Source: Ampelocalamus luodianensis
Taxonomy: Eukaryota; Streptophyta; Magnoliopsida; Poales; Poaceae
Direction: 5' to 3'
DNA: 64,000 nucleotides
Assembly (NCBI GenBank): GCA_036346255.1
Contig: CM070633.1
Location: 21,638,001-21,702,000 of the forward strand
Position 1 is the stretch's first letter. Each line of letters opens with the position of its first letter. This document shows positions 54,833 to 64,000 of this stretch, in pieces. A program made the position numbers and the translations under genes. A model generated the notes under the pieces. The model saw nothing but the letters and a program-made list of their open reading frames with translations, was not told the origin of the DNA and ran no database searches.

Positions 54833-57800
54833 TCACCGACCTCGAAGAGCTCGGGGTGCCACATAAATGATCCTCCGGCTCCCACGTAGCTCTCTCTCGG
54901 TGATTCGTCCAAGGACCTTCACATACTTGATGGTCTTATTCCTCAAGACCCGCTCAGATGTATCCAAGATACTGGTGGGCGACTCTCCACAGTGAGATCT
55001 GCTCCCTTTGTAACTGCTCCGAGTCAATCTTGTGTTCGGATCCCGCAAGTATTTCCTCGGCATAGACACATGGAAAACATTGTGCACACCACTCAATGAG
55101 TTTGGCAACTCCAAGCGATAAGCCAAACTACCCACCGGGCAACCTTTGGAAAAGGACGGATGTACGCGGGCTAAGCTTCCCGGTGGTACCAAAGCGAACA
55201 ATACCCTTGGTTGGAGACACGAGAAGGAGCACAAGGCTACCCACCACAAACTCAACTCTCGCGCGCGAACATCCGCATAACTCTTTTGTCGGCTCAGAGC
55301 GACCAACAAGTTCAGCGAACCTCCGCACTTTCTCCACGGTCTGCTGAACAAGATCCGGACCGAGCAACGACCTCTCACCTTGCATCCCAACAAGAGGGGA
55401 AACACACCTCAGACCATACAAAGCCTCAAAGGAGGCATCTTGATACTCTTTGATAACTATTGTTATAGCGAACTCGCCAAAGCAGATAATCCTCCCAACT
55501 ACCCTTCAAGATAGCACGCAAGTCTGAAGCATGTCCTCGGGGTTTGAATGGTCCGCTCTGGTGACCATCCGTCACGAGGGTGAAAAGTCTTGAGAAGCTA
55601 TGCGTGCCCAACGCAGCTGAAGACTCTGCGAGAACTTAGAGACGAACTTGGCATCTCGGTCGAAACAATGGACTTGGGTACACCGTGCGATCTCACCACC
55701 TCTCGGATGTACAGCGGGGCTAGGTCTGCACATTTGTGTTGGTCGTTTTTATCGGTAAGAAGTGTGCGGACTTGGTAGCTTGTCCACGACCCAAATTGCA
55801 TCTCGCCCTCGGGGCGCGCGGCAACAACCACAAAGTCCATAGTGATATGCTCCCACTTCCACTCGGGTACCTCAAGAGTGCATCAAACCCAGGCGTTTGT
55901 GCTCGACCTTTACACTGATGACAAGCGCCAAGCGGCGACATAATTAGCAATATCCACCCTCATCCGCTTCCACCAAAGATTTGTTTGAGATCACGATACA
56001 TCTTGGTCTCTCTGGATGTACCGAATATGGGGTCGGTGAGCCTCACGAAGAATATCATCCTTCACGGTGATTTCGGGTACACACAACCGGCCTTTGAATC
56101 GAACGCACCGTGTTCATCCACACTAAAATCTCGGAGCGCCCCTCGAGATCCTCTTCCGCACCTCTCGAAAGGAGCCGATCGTCTTTGTTGAGCTTCAGAA
56201 GCGCTCGGGGATGGCGATTGGATGATCATTTGTGTCTCTGCTGCCTTGAGAACGAGTGAAGCAGAAAAAATACCCATCTTCTCAAACTCAGGAGGCCAAG
56301 GATAACGCTACGAGGTACCCACTCACGCTTAGGGCATCGGCCACCACATTAGCCTTACGGGTGATCTTGGATAGTCGGTCATAATCCTTGATTAACTCCA
56401 ACCACCTCCGTTGCCTCAAATTTAGCTCTCATTGTGTGAATATATACTTAAGGCTCTTGTGATCGGTGAAGATATCGCCTTGTTCCCCATACAAGTAATG
56501 CCTCCAAGACTTGAGCAAACACAAGCTGCGCCAACTCGAGATCATGAGTGGGATAATTCGCTCATGAATCTTCAAGCTGTCTAGAAGCATAGCGATTACT
56601 CGGCCCTCTTGCATCGGTACATCGAGTCCAATCCAGAAGCATCCGTGTACAGTGAAGCGCTTGCCACTCCGGGCAAGGATAGAATAGGTGCATTTACCGA
56701 CTTGTTCTTCAAAGTCCAAACCCGGCCTCTGGCGTCAGTCCACACAAAGGAACCCCCTTTGCGTGAGTCGGTCATTAGTTTAGCAATGCTAGAAAAATCT
56801 GCACAAAGCCGTAATGCCGGCAAGACCAAGAAACTCGGATCTACGACACATTGGTTGGCCTCCGCTTGAACCACCGCCACATTCTTGGATCCTTTGTAAT
56901 ACCGTCTTTGTCGATGGTATGACCCAAAAATCCTACTTGGATAACGGAAAGCACACTTCTTTAGCCGCATAGTATTTACTCTTAGAAGAGTATCTAGGAC
57001 CAGTTGAGATGCAATTCGTGGTCCTCCTCCGTTTTGGAATAAACCAGGATGTCGTCGATGAAGACCACCACAAAAGAATCCGGTACTCATGGAGCATCCT
57101 CATTCATAGCTTCCATAAAGACACGGCGAGAGCATTAGTCGATCCAAAAGACATAACGACATATTCGTATTGCCCATACCTTGTGCTAAAAGTGTCTTCT
57201 CTATATCCTCCTCCACGATTCGCATGATTGATGATAGCATCGCAAATCAATCTTGGAAAATATTTTGGCACCTCTCAAGCGATCGAAGAGATCTTCAATA
57301 CGAGGCGAGGATACTTGTTCTTGATTGTCACTTGGTTGAGTGCTCGATAATCCACACAAAGCCTCTTGGTGCCATCCTTCTTTCCCACAAACAAAGCGGA
57401 GCAGCCCAAGGTGGCGTGCTCGGTCTAATGAACCCCTTAGCTAGAGTTCATCCAGCGCTTCTTTAATTCAACTGTTCAACCGGTGCCATCGGTGCGAGGA
57501 CTTATAAATAGGCGCGTGCCGGGAACAAGCTCAATCGGAAGATCGACTCCGCTGCGGTGGCGGTCGGGAGCTCACTGGGAAAAACATCAGGGTACTTGCG
57601 GACTACCGGTATGTTCTCTAACCTCAAGGCGACCTCGTGACCCTCACCAAGCCCACAACACCGACTTACGCATCCGCGATTAGGAAACAAGCGGCACAAC
57701 AACGAGAGAAGTCTTGCGGAGCACTCCTTGAAAACAACTTCACGCCCGACGAGAGCGCCAGGTGACCGTCTTCCGAAACAAGAGATGACAACTTGATACC

Positions 57801-57840
57801 GCGTGAGCCAATCCATGCCAAGGATCACATCGAAGGGCTC
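54833..57840 (-). pseudogene. pol of the inner Gypsy element
   Basis: Minus-strand landmarks: protease end MILGMDWLTRYQVVIS (57780-57828); RT with the catalytic FIDDILVYSKT (57034-57073) and VLDTLLRVNTMRLKKCAFRY (56940-57000); YTDASGLD (about 56640); RNase H with LKSWRHYLYGEQGDIFTDHK then SLKYIFTQ (56429-56520); integrase with ATKSAHFLPIKTTNTNVQT and APLYIREVVRSHGVPKSIVS (55660-55790); C-terminal GSLAYRLELPNSLSGVHNVF and VSMPRKYLRDP (55050-55150), then ERVLRNKTIKYVKVLGRI, as in chromodomain Gypsies. Frameshifts separate almost every block, including in RT and integrase. Confidence 0.88.
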
Positions 57841-57899
57841 GGGGATATAACCACGAAATTCGCCACGAACTCCTCATCCGCTAGAATCACCACACAACC

Positions 57900-59345
57900 A
57901 GGCAAACACGGGGCGGATATAAGCCCACTAGGAGAACTAACGACCACGCCCTCCCAATTAAGCAGCAGAAAGCCACGCCCGCTCAACAAAATTCTCGAGA
58001 CAAAAGAGGCGGCCCAGAATCAAAAATGCGGAGCATCGAAAGAGTCAGCGATAAGGTACACATCACTGCGTCTCCACGATCCACGCCATCCGATGTCGGC
58101 ATGGAGAATGCGCGCAGGACGGCGAAGAAGAAGGATCTCCCACACTCGGTAGGTCGGCGCGGTGTCCACCGAGTGCAGGGGTTGATGGGTAAGGTGCGAA
58201 CCCGGTATCCTCCGGTGGGGCGCCAAGCGATCGATGAAGGTGTTGGAGGCGCGGCGGTGCGGTGTAGGGACGCGGTAGGGGCGTGGGGTAGGAGCCACGA
58301 CCATCATCCGAGCAGTGCCATCGGGGCGAGAGAATCCCGCCGAAGGTGTGGCGCCAACTCCCTGTAGTTTCTTGGGATTCTGCCGCACACCACATCCTTG
58401 TGGTTTTGACCACAGATAGCACTTGCCCCCTCCAGAGCGATCACTCCGCCTATATCGGATCCCCACAACGAAGCACACCAAGCCCATTCAGGGCCGAGGT
58501 GGCAGATGCTGCTGAGACTCCCTCGATGGAGATTGATGCGCGCTTCTACAGTAGGGCGGTGACGACGACCCTTTGCCTTATTAAACATAGGGCCCCTGAA
58601 TGGCCCCTCCTCTCGCTATGACCTCGGTGATCTCCTCGGAGGCCTTGCGAGTGTCCTCCCGTGTCGCATCTTGCATCTCGATCCCAAGGCTGCTCCACGA
58701 GTGAAAATCGTGATCGGAAAAGCACCCGGCGGATGGCGGATCGAAGGCCTAAGCCCCATTTAAACAGCGCACGGCCTTCTCGCATCATCCCGAGCCACAT
58801 GTGGGGCGGCGGACTATCGATTGAAGCCCACCTCATACTCGCCCAGCATGCTTGTCTTGAGTGTATTTGCCCAAGTCAATTTTCATCTTGTCCGAAAGGT
58901 CTCGGATAGAACCGCCTCTCAAAGCTGCGGACAAACTCCGCCACGATGGAGTCCATGGCGGCCGTGCAGCAGTGCACTCCTTTCCACCGATCTGGGCCTC
59001 TCCCTTGGCGATTCGCCACATAGCGCACGCGATCGGAGGCCACTACCTCAAAGCCTCCATCTTGTCCTCCACGTGGGGCGGCCGGTCGGCGGCACAGGCG
59101 GGAGTGGGCGCCGCGTCGGCTGTCCGACCTCAACCCTACCCACTCACGAAGTGAGATGCCATGCTTGCTCCAGTGCCGCAACCTCGAGCACCGGGCGGCC
59201 AGCACTGGGGCCACGCCTGCCGCTCAAAGCCCTCAACTCTTGCTGCATGGCACGACCACGACCAAGCTCCTCTTGGGTACCACCCGCTGGTGAGCATCCT
59301 CGGCCTCCTCAAGCTGCGGTTGTGCTCGGCGTAGCGATCTGAACA
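57900..59345 (-). pseudogene. gag of the inner Gypsy element, frameshifted
   Basis: The minus strand between the primer site and the protease. EFVRSFERRFYP (about 58900-58950) matches the core of Gypsy gag. Short frames on either side (58063-58590, 58833-59214) would have to be joined by frameshifts. A CCHC zinc knuckle could not be located with confidence; a CYLWSKPQGC-like stretch near 58400 may be its remnant. Confidence 0.6.
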
Positions 59346-59547
59346 CGACCACTACCCTTAGGTGGCATTCCTGCGACCGCAACCACGAGCAAACAAAACA
59401 TTAAACTCGGACAAGTGAAGCACAAGCAATAAATTAAAGAATTCAACAAGGTATATGCAAGATATGCAAACCCTTCTCCATCCTACATGTGCAAGTGTGT
59501 CAATTTTTACTTCTCCTAGAACCTAAAGCCTAGGCTCACGATACCAT

Positions 59548-61845
59548 TGTAACACCCAGGACCCACATTACCACAGGATACTACTTAACCACTCTCTGAC
59601 TAGCCAATAATTTCATAAGAATATAAAATTTGGGTGACAACTCTGAGCAAGAATCAATAAGCGGAAGCATAAACCACTATGGGAATAAAGATAACGATAA
59701 CAAGTTCAATAATTAAACAACCTCTAGCGGATCAATCCAAGTGTAGTCCACAAATGCATCAATAATAAATCAACAGATCACTCGTGAATAACTAGTCAAT
59801 AGGCTAAATTCCTCTCAACTTTATTACTGACATGAAACTATGAATTGAGTGCATTATTGTAGTGCCGCTCTACCCATCCGAGGAATGCTTAGAATCACCT
59901 GAAGGGGGAAAGAAACAACAAGAATGAGATAAAATCTCACAAGTAAGTTGCATAACGAGGTTAATCAATTGACAAACAAGCTACAACACGAGTTATATTA
60001 TTGCATGACCACAACCACATTCCACTATCTCATTCAATAAACCACATGGACTAGCATGAGTCCTGCCTCATAAGAATTCAACCATTGACAAAAGAATGCA
60101 TGTTCTCCATCCACAATGCTTAATGCAAATGCATGCCATGCTCCACCGCACTCTTACCCATCAAGGTAAGAGTGTGCATCGTCATCTCTGACAGTATGCG
60201 ATCTTTGTGCCAGTCTGATCGCGCCATAAGCGGCGACATCCACAATGCAATGTAATGATATGTTATGGTGATATGATAATCATAAACCACATATGTGACA
60301 TCTCATAATGGCACCAACAGGATTAACTTGTACAACTACCACATAATCATTATGGAAAAATACATCCATGATCCACATTCGACACATAAAGCAACCATTT
60401 CATGACTACTCACAAGATATCCAATGTAATTCATTAAATAATAATTCTGTCATCATCTCATATGTAAGTCAACCAACCATGGCATAATACTTCAAAATAC
60501 GAAACTCATAGGGATTGCAAGTAGTAAGAACAACCGGTTAAGCGGTAGTAACTGCTGCTACAATTACTTGCCTTCCACGATGTGACGCGCTAGCCGGCAA
60601 GGCGATACTCCTAAACCTGAGGCTTCACCTCCTAAACAAGTAAAATAATTTCAATAAGGTCATAATATACCCAGCGCTACTAATCGGCATTCTACAATGC
60701 TTACTAGGCGACTCAAAGCGAGTTTATAAAGCTGAAAGCGAAAAACAACGTTTGCTGCCATAATCTGATTCTGGACAGCAGCACGGTAAAAGACATAACT
60801 CATGATCTGGAAGTCACAAAGAGGTAAACCCAATTTTGTAGATTCTTAACTGACTAATCTACAATACTCTAGTTGACACGATACTCCAAATCGGCCAAAA
60901 ATTAGGCTAACCATTGTCTGAACTTTCAGTACAGAAACTGTCTACACAAACGAACAGCAAAACTAAAATGACCATAACTTTTAATTGGTAACTCAGAATT
61001 GATCGTTCTTTATCAATCTGAAAAGGTTATCGAATTACCTACAATAACCTAGTTGGGTGAACTTTCAGATTCTACCAAATTCCTTTCAAATTTTAGGAAA
61101 TAACCAGACAGATTATTCTCGTCAGATTTCTGGCAGCAGATACTAAATCGATCATAACTTTTGACTCAGACCTCGGAATCGAGTGATCTTCGCGGCTACT
61201 GAAAGATAACGACATAACCCACATATCTCTAGGAGATGGAAACTTAAAATTAAGCTTCTAAACATACAGAAAAAACCCACGCAAGGTTCTGGACAGAATT
61301 GCATCTTCTGCAGCCCAACAATTAACCATCAATTCTAATCGGTTTCGCATCTAATAAGGATTAAACAGCGGGGAGGGCATCTTGTTACCCTTGTAGAACC
61401 ACTAGGATTCGCTGAACCAAACCCCACACAAACTCTTCTTCTTCTTCTTCTCCTTCTTCTCCTTCTTCTCCTTCTTTTCTCCCTCTCTTTCTTCTTCCTT
61501 GCATGAGGCAGCACCTTGGGATAGGGGAGGTGCAGGGGCAGCACCTTGGGAGAGGGGAGGTGCAAGGGGAGGAGAGGAGTCGACCAAGAGGAGGAGGAGG
61601 CGGCTGCAAGAGGAGGAGGAAAAAGGGGAAAGGGAGGCGGCTAGGGTTTGGGAGGTGGCCCTCCCCCTTTGGCGGCCACCACTAGGAAATGGGCCAAGGC
61701 CCAGCCCAAAAGGAAGCAAAACAACAAGAAAAGCCCCTCTCTAGCTGGATTTGTGGCGAAAATAAAACTTCCCGATTAAATTATTCTCTACCGATTGTTT
61801 TTAATTAATCCGATTCTTGACTTCTCACACTTCAGGAGTATTACA
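59548..61845 (-). repeat. 5' LTR of the inner Gypsy element
   Basis: 2298 bp, starts TGTAACACCCAGG and ends GGAGTATTACA. The primer site lies immediately left of it, giving minus orientation. Modules with CATAACT recur at 60794, 60972 and 61152. Confidence 0.92.
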
Positions 61846-62209
61846 TGTGCTGCCATGAAAGCTCCAAAGTTCTGTAAGTCAATTGGAGGTGCTTGTGGCG
61901 GAACTGCTCCTGGTGGTTGCTCATTGCTTCCGTCTTTGGGGTACGAGAACCACTAGCGTGATCTGACGAGTTTGAACCATCGGCGAAGTTCCATGGGTTA
62001 GATAAGGTAGCAAGCACAAGATAAGTTTAGAACTAAGCAGGGGGTAGGTTAAACCTAACAAAACACAGCTCAAGAAACTCAAATGAAATACCTTTATTAC
62101 TTAGGGTCTTAGCATGGGCGCAACAAATGCCTAAGGGCCTTTGCGCTCATACTCGCACACAAAAGAAACAACGACCTAAGCACACAAAACTACGCCTAAA
62201 GGCGACTCA

Positions 62210-62925
62210 CTAGCCCAAAGCGCTAAGCTTTGGCGAGACTATGACCACTACTCGAAAGCCTCCACAATCGCGCGACGCTCGACGGTGTGAACTTGGAAGT
62301 GGTGGCATCTTGGCAAGCGATCTGATGCCTGTGCGGGTGCAGCGAGCAGGCGTTCGGTGCAAGCGGCTCCGCTGGCTCCTGCGCTCTGCATCTTCTTCGG
62401 GCTCAAGCTGGGCCTTCCTCGGATCTTCTTGAAATCCTCCTCGGGTCTTCCTCTTCTTGGGGACTTGGTCGTAGAGGATCTCTTGTAGAGTGGCGACCTT
62501 CTCTTGACTCTGCAAGGCTTCATAGACATGATCCGGCTCAGTGATGGTTCTCTCAAAGCTTCCTCCTGGGCGGCCACAAACTGTGCGAGGTGCACCACTG
62601 TAGCGTTGCTCTCTCCTTCTGTGGACGGGTAGCGTGCTGGCAAGTCCACGGCTGCAGCTCTGGGGTGGTAGCGGAAGGTGGTGTCCTGAATCTCCCGTGT
62701 GTATATGTTGCAGATACGCATCATGGCCAAGCGTGACGACTCCCGGATACCTTCCAGCCAAGTGATCTTCCTCACAGAGACGTGCGAAGGTTGGCTTGCC
62801 TTGTCGTTCCTCCTGGCATAGATCGTCAGTCGACAAATCACTCCACGGTTTTGTCCATTCACCGTCCGATTGTTGCCGGCGTGCGGTGGACGATCAAAAC
62901 CTCCAAGAACTTGTAGCAACTTCAA
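62210..62925 (-). CDS. Extra ORF upstream of gag in the outer Gypsy element, function unknown
   Basis: Lies between the primer site and gag on the minus strand. An open frame of 225 codons (62248-62925) with an overlapping 208-codon frame (62210-62836). The part that reads like a protein shifts from the first to the second frame near 62520: ITWLEGIRESSRLAMMRICN, TREIQDTTFRYHPRAAAVDL, ATVVHLAQFVAAQEEALREP, then HVYEALQSQEKVATLQEILY and DQVPKKRKTRGGFQEDPRKA. It is mostly helical-looking and charged, with a basic C-terminus. It does not look like gag or pol. Additional ORFs in this position are known in some plant Gypsy elements, and their role is unclear. A frameshift probably separates the two halves in this copy. 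Confidence 0.5.
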
Positions 62926-63176
62926 AGCTCAGCGGCGTATCCTCCAGTTCACTCACCATAGCTCTGAAGACGAGGCATCTGTCAAGACAGATGAACAGGG
63001 TAAGAGCAATTTTAAAACAGCGGGGAGAGAAGAGATTATAGCAAAAGTTGAGGCGAGAGAGACATGAGAAGAGTTAAGCAATCAATTAACTTTGCAAGTT
63101 AATTTTTCTTTTAGAAAATAGTTTGGACACTCTAACGACGACCAATCTAACTAAGGTCAAGACCTACGATCGGTAT

Positions 63177-63190
63177 GGCTCACGATACCA
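63177..63190 (-). other. Primer-binding site of the outer Gypsy element
   Basis: On the minus strand TGGTATCGTGAGCC follows the LTR end (...CCCGACA plus five bases). It is a variant of the initiator tRNA-Met complement and is identical to the inner element's site at 59533-59546. Confidence 0.75.
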
Positions 63191-63195
63191 CCTGC

Positions 63196-64000
63196 TGTCG
63201 GGACCGAATTGCGATTACGGAACCCTGCGTGTATCTTGCACTAGTCGAGGATCACGCTAGTGCACACGGGGTTAACACGAGGTAAATATCGATCCACACA
63301 AGCGATAAATAAAGTAAGCGATTAGTTTGAATAACAAATAAGGGTTTTGACCTTATGGTGAGTTTACACTTATTAAGCCACGCAGAGCTAACGAGGAAAT
63401 AAAGCGGCGTGAGCGGAAAACTCCAGCGTAGATCCACCAATTCACCACAAGCAACCGATGGGATCGGACCTTAACGCACGATCGGCCTTGCGAACTCCTC
63501 CTCAGCGGTGTAGACTCCTCCTCTTACGTAGGTTTGGGTGCAAGTTTTACAACAAGCGTGAGTACACAACGTACTACGCAAATCATACCACGAATGCAAT
63601 GTATAGATGCGGGCTTATTCCAAAGGAAAAGGCTTACGTGGTTCTTTTGCATAAAAGCAACATTTGCAATTGAATCTGAATAATAGATTGAAATCATAAT
63701 TCAAAACAAATAGACAATAATAATTTAACATTTGTTTCCACAAAGACACACAGCTAAACAGATTATTTCACATAGCCATATGATTAAGGTCACACAGCTC
63801 CCATTCCCACATTTTATGAAAACTACCCCTCGTGTGAAATCCCCGAGCATGTCCATGACCGCGGACGCGGCTATTCGAATAGATTGTTTAACACTCTGCA
63901 GAGGTTGTACACTTTACCCACAAGATACAACTAGTGTAGCAAGCACTAATCGTAACAAAGCAGTTGAAACTTCATCTCAAACATTGACATTCCCGGTGTG
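63196..64000 (-). repeat. 5' LTR of the outer Gypsy element, truncated by the window edge
   Basis: The first 805 bp match 45005-45810, apart from scattered small indels. The remaining roughly 2.3 kb lie outside the window. Confidence 0.92.

Larger units (their letters stand above)
52474..61845 (-). mobile_element. Complete minus-strand chromodomain Gypsy nested in the outer gag
   Basis: LTRs of about 2.27 kb (52474-54739) and 2.30 kb (59548-61845), nearly identical apart from small indels, bracket a 4.8-kb interior: primer site TGGTATCGTGAGCC (59533-59546), gag, protease, RT, RNase H, integrase, chromodomain-type C-terminus, polypurine tract (54740-54756). The 5-bp duplication is most likely GTGCT (52469-52473 and 61847-61851). 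Being inside the outer element's gag, it is the younger insertion. LTR ends TGTAATACTCC...TGTTACA and their internal layout resemble the large non-autonomous element at 8753-19051. Confidence 0.92.
45005..64000 (-). mobile_element. Minus-strand chromodomain Gypsy (Tekay/Del-type), extends past window
   Basis: Reading on the minus strand: 5' LTR (right, starts at 63196 and continues beyond 64000), primer site 63177-63190, an extra ORF (62210-62925), gag (61846-62100 and 51370-52473, split by another element), protease, RT, RNase H, integrase, chromodomain (48193-51200), polypurine tract 48157-48172 and 3' LTR 45005-48156. The LTR is 3152 bp, long as in the Tekay/Del lineage, with TGTAACATCCC...GGTCCCGACA ends. 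Domain order protease-RT-RNaseH-integrase-chromodomain is that of Ty3/Gypsy chromoviruses. Many frameshifts interrupt pol. Confidence 0.9.

Noticed and set aside
52427..61890. A 45-bp target-site duplication of the inner Gypsy
   Set aside because: A normal 5-bp GTGCT duplication plus a pre-existing tandem duplication in gag explains the flanks more simply.

Overview
This window is nuclear DNA from a grass (Poaceae). The evidence is a dense nest of monocot-type LTR retrotransposons with initiator-tRNA-Met primer sites, CACTA DNA transposons with CACTACTACA termini, and plant host genes or gene pieces (a sugar transporter, a CIPK kinase, a PPR protein, AP-3 delta, a nitrate/peptide transporter). 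There is no prokaryotic gene organisation, CRISPR array, rRNA or tRNA gene. I can defend only one intact host-type gene, at 35338-35877. Almost everything else is transposon or transposon debris.

Layout. 1-5163: CACTA element, left end outside the window, with a decayed accessory gene (Transposase_24-like plus Ulp1-like) and no visible DDE transposase. 5164-8640: fragments of Gypsy LTRs and a 16-bp tandem array. 8640-22140: a family of GGTCGTA/GACTAC tandem repeats, split by a 10.3-kb non-autonomous LTR element (8753-19051, TSD AGTCG) whose LTR carries a row of hairpins and whose 5' LTR is preceded by a partial LTR copy. 22140-30854: LTR fragments (one long solo-like LTR at about 23391-27261, a SIRE/Maximus-like LTR at about 27262-28352, two TGTAACATCC-type LTR ends). 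30974-34685: a complete non-autonomous LTR element (TSD TATAT) in which pol has been replaced by fused fragments of four host genes. 35338-35877: intact small secreted-protein gene. 36318-36501: MITE. 37123-39990: sugar-transporter (STP) pseudogene with a 1.9-kb short LTR element inside it (TSD AGTAC). 40110-41190: Copia RT/RNase H remnant. About 41300-45004: 5' end of a Gypsy element (LTR end, PBS, gag), itself carrying a 1.3-kb CACTA-type element (TSD TAT). 45005-64000: a minus-strand chromodomain (Tekay/Del-type) Gypsy element, whose gag is split by a second, complete minus-strand Gypsy element (52474-61845).

How the parts relate. The insertions can be ordered by who interrupts whom: inner Gypsy into outer Gypsy gag; outer Gypsy and small CACTA into an older Gypsy gag; short LTR element into the STP gene; large non-autonomous LTR element into the 29-bp repeat array. 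The small CACTA shares its CACAGACGG subterminal motif with the large one, so one transposase source could serve both. The large non-autonomous element and the inner Gypsy have similar LTR layouts, which suggests, without proving, that a Gypsy of that type mobilises it. Many reading frames are broken by 1-3 base indels. Some are genuine decay, but some may be consensus errors. Family assignments were made by recognising motifs by eye, without database searches.
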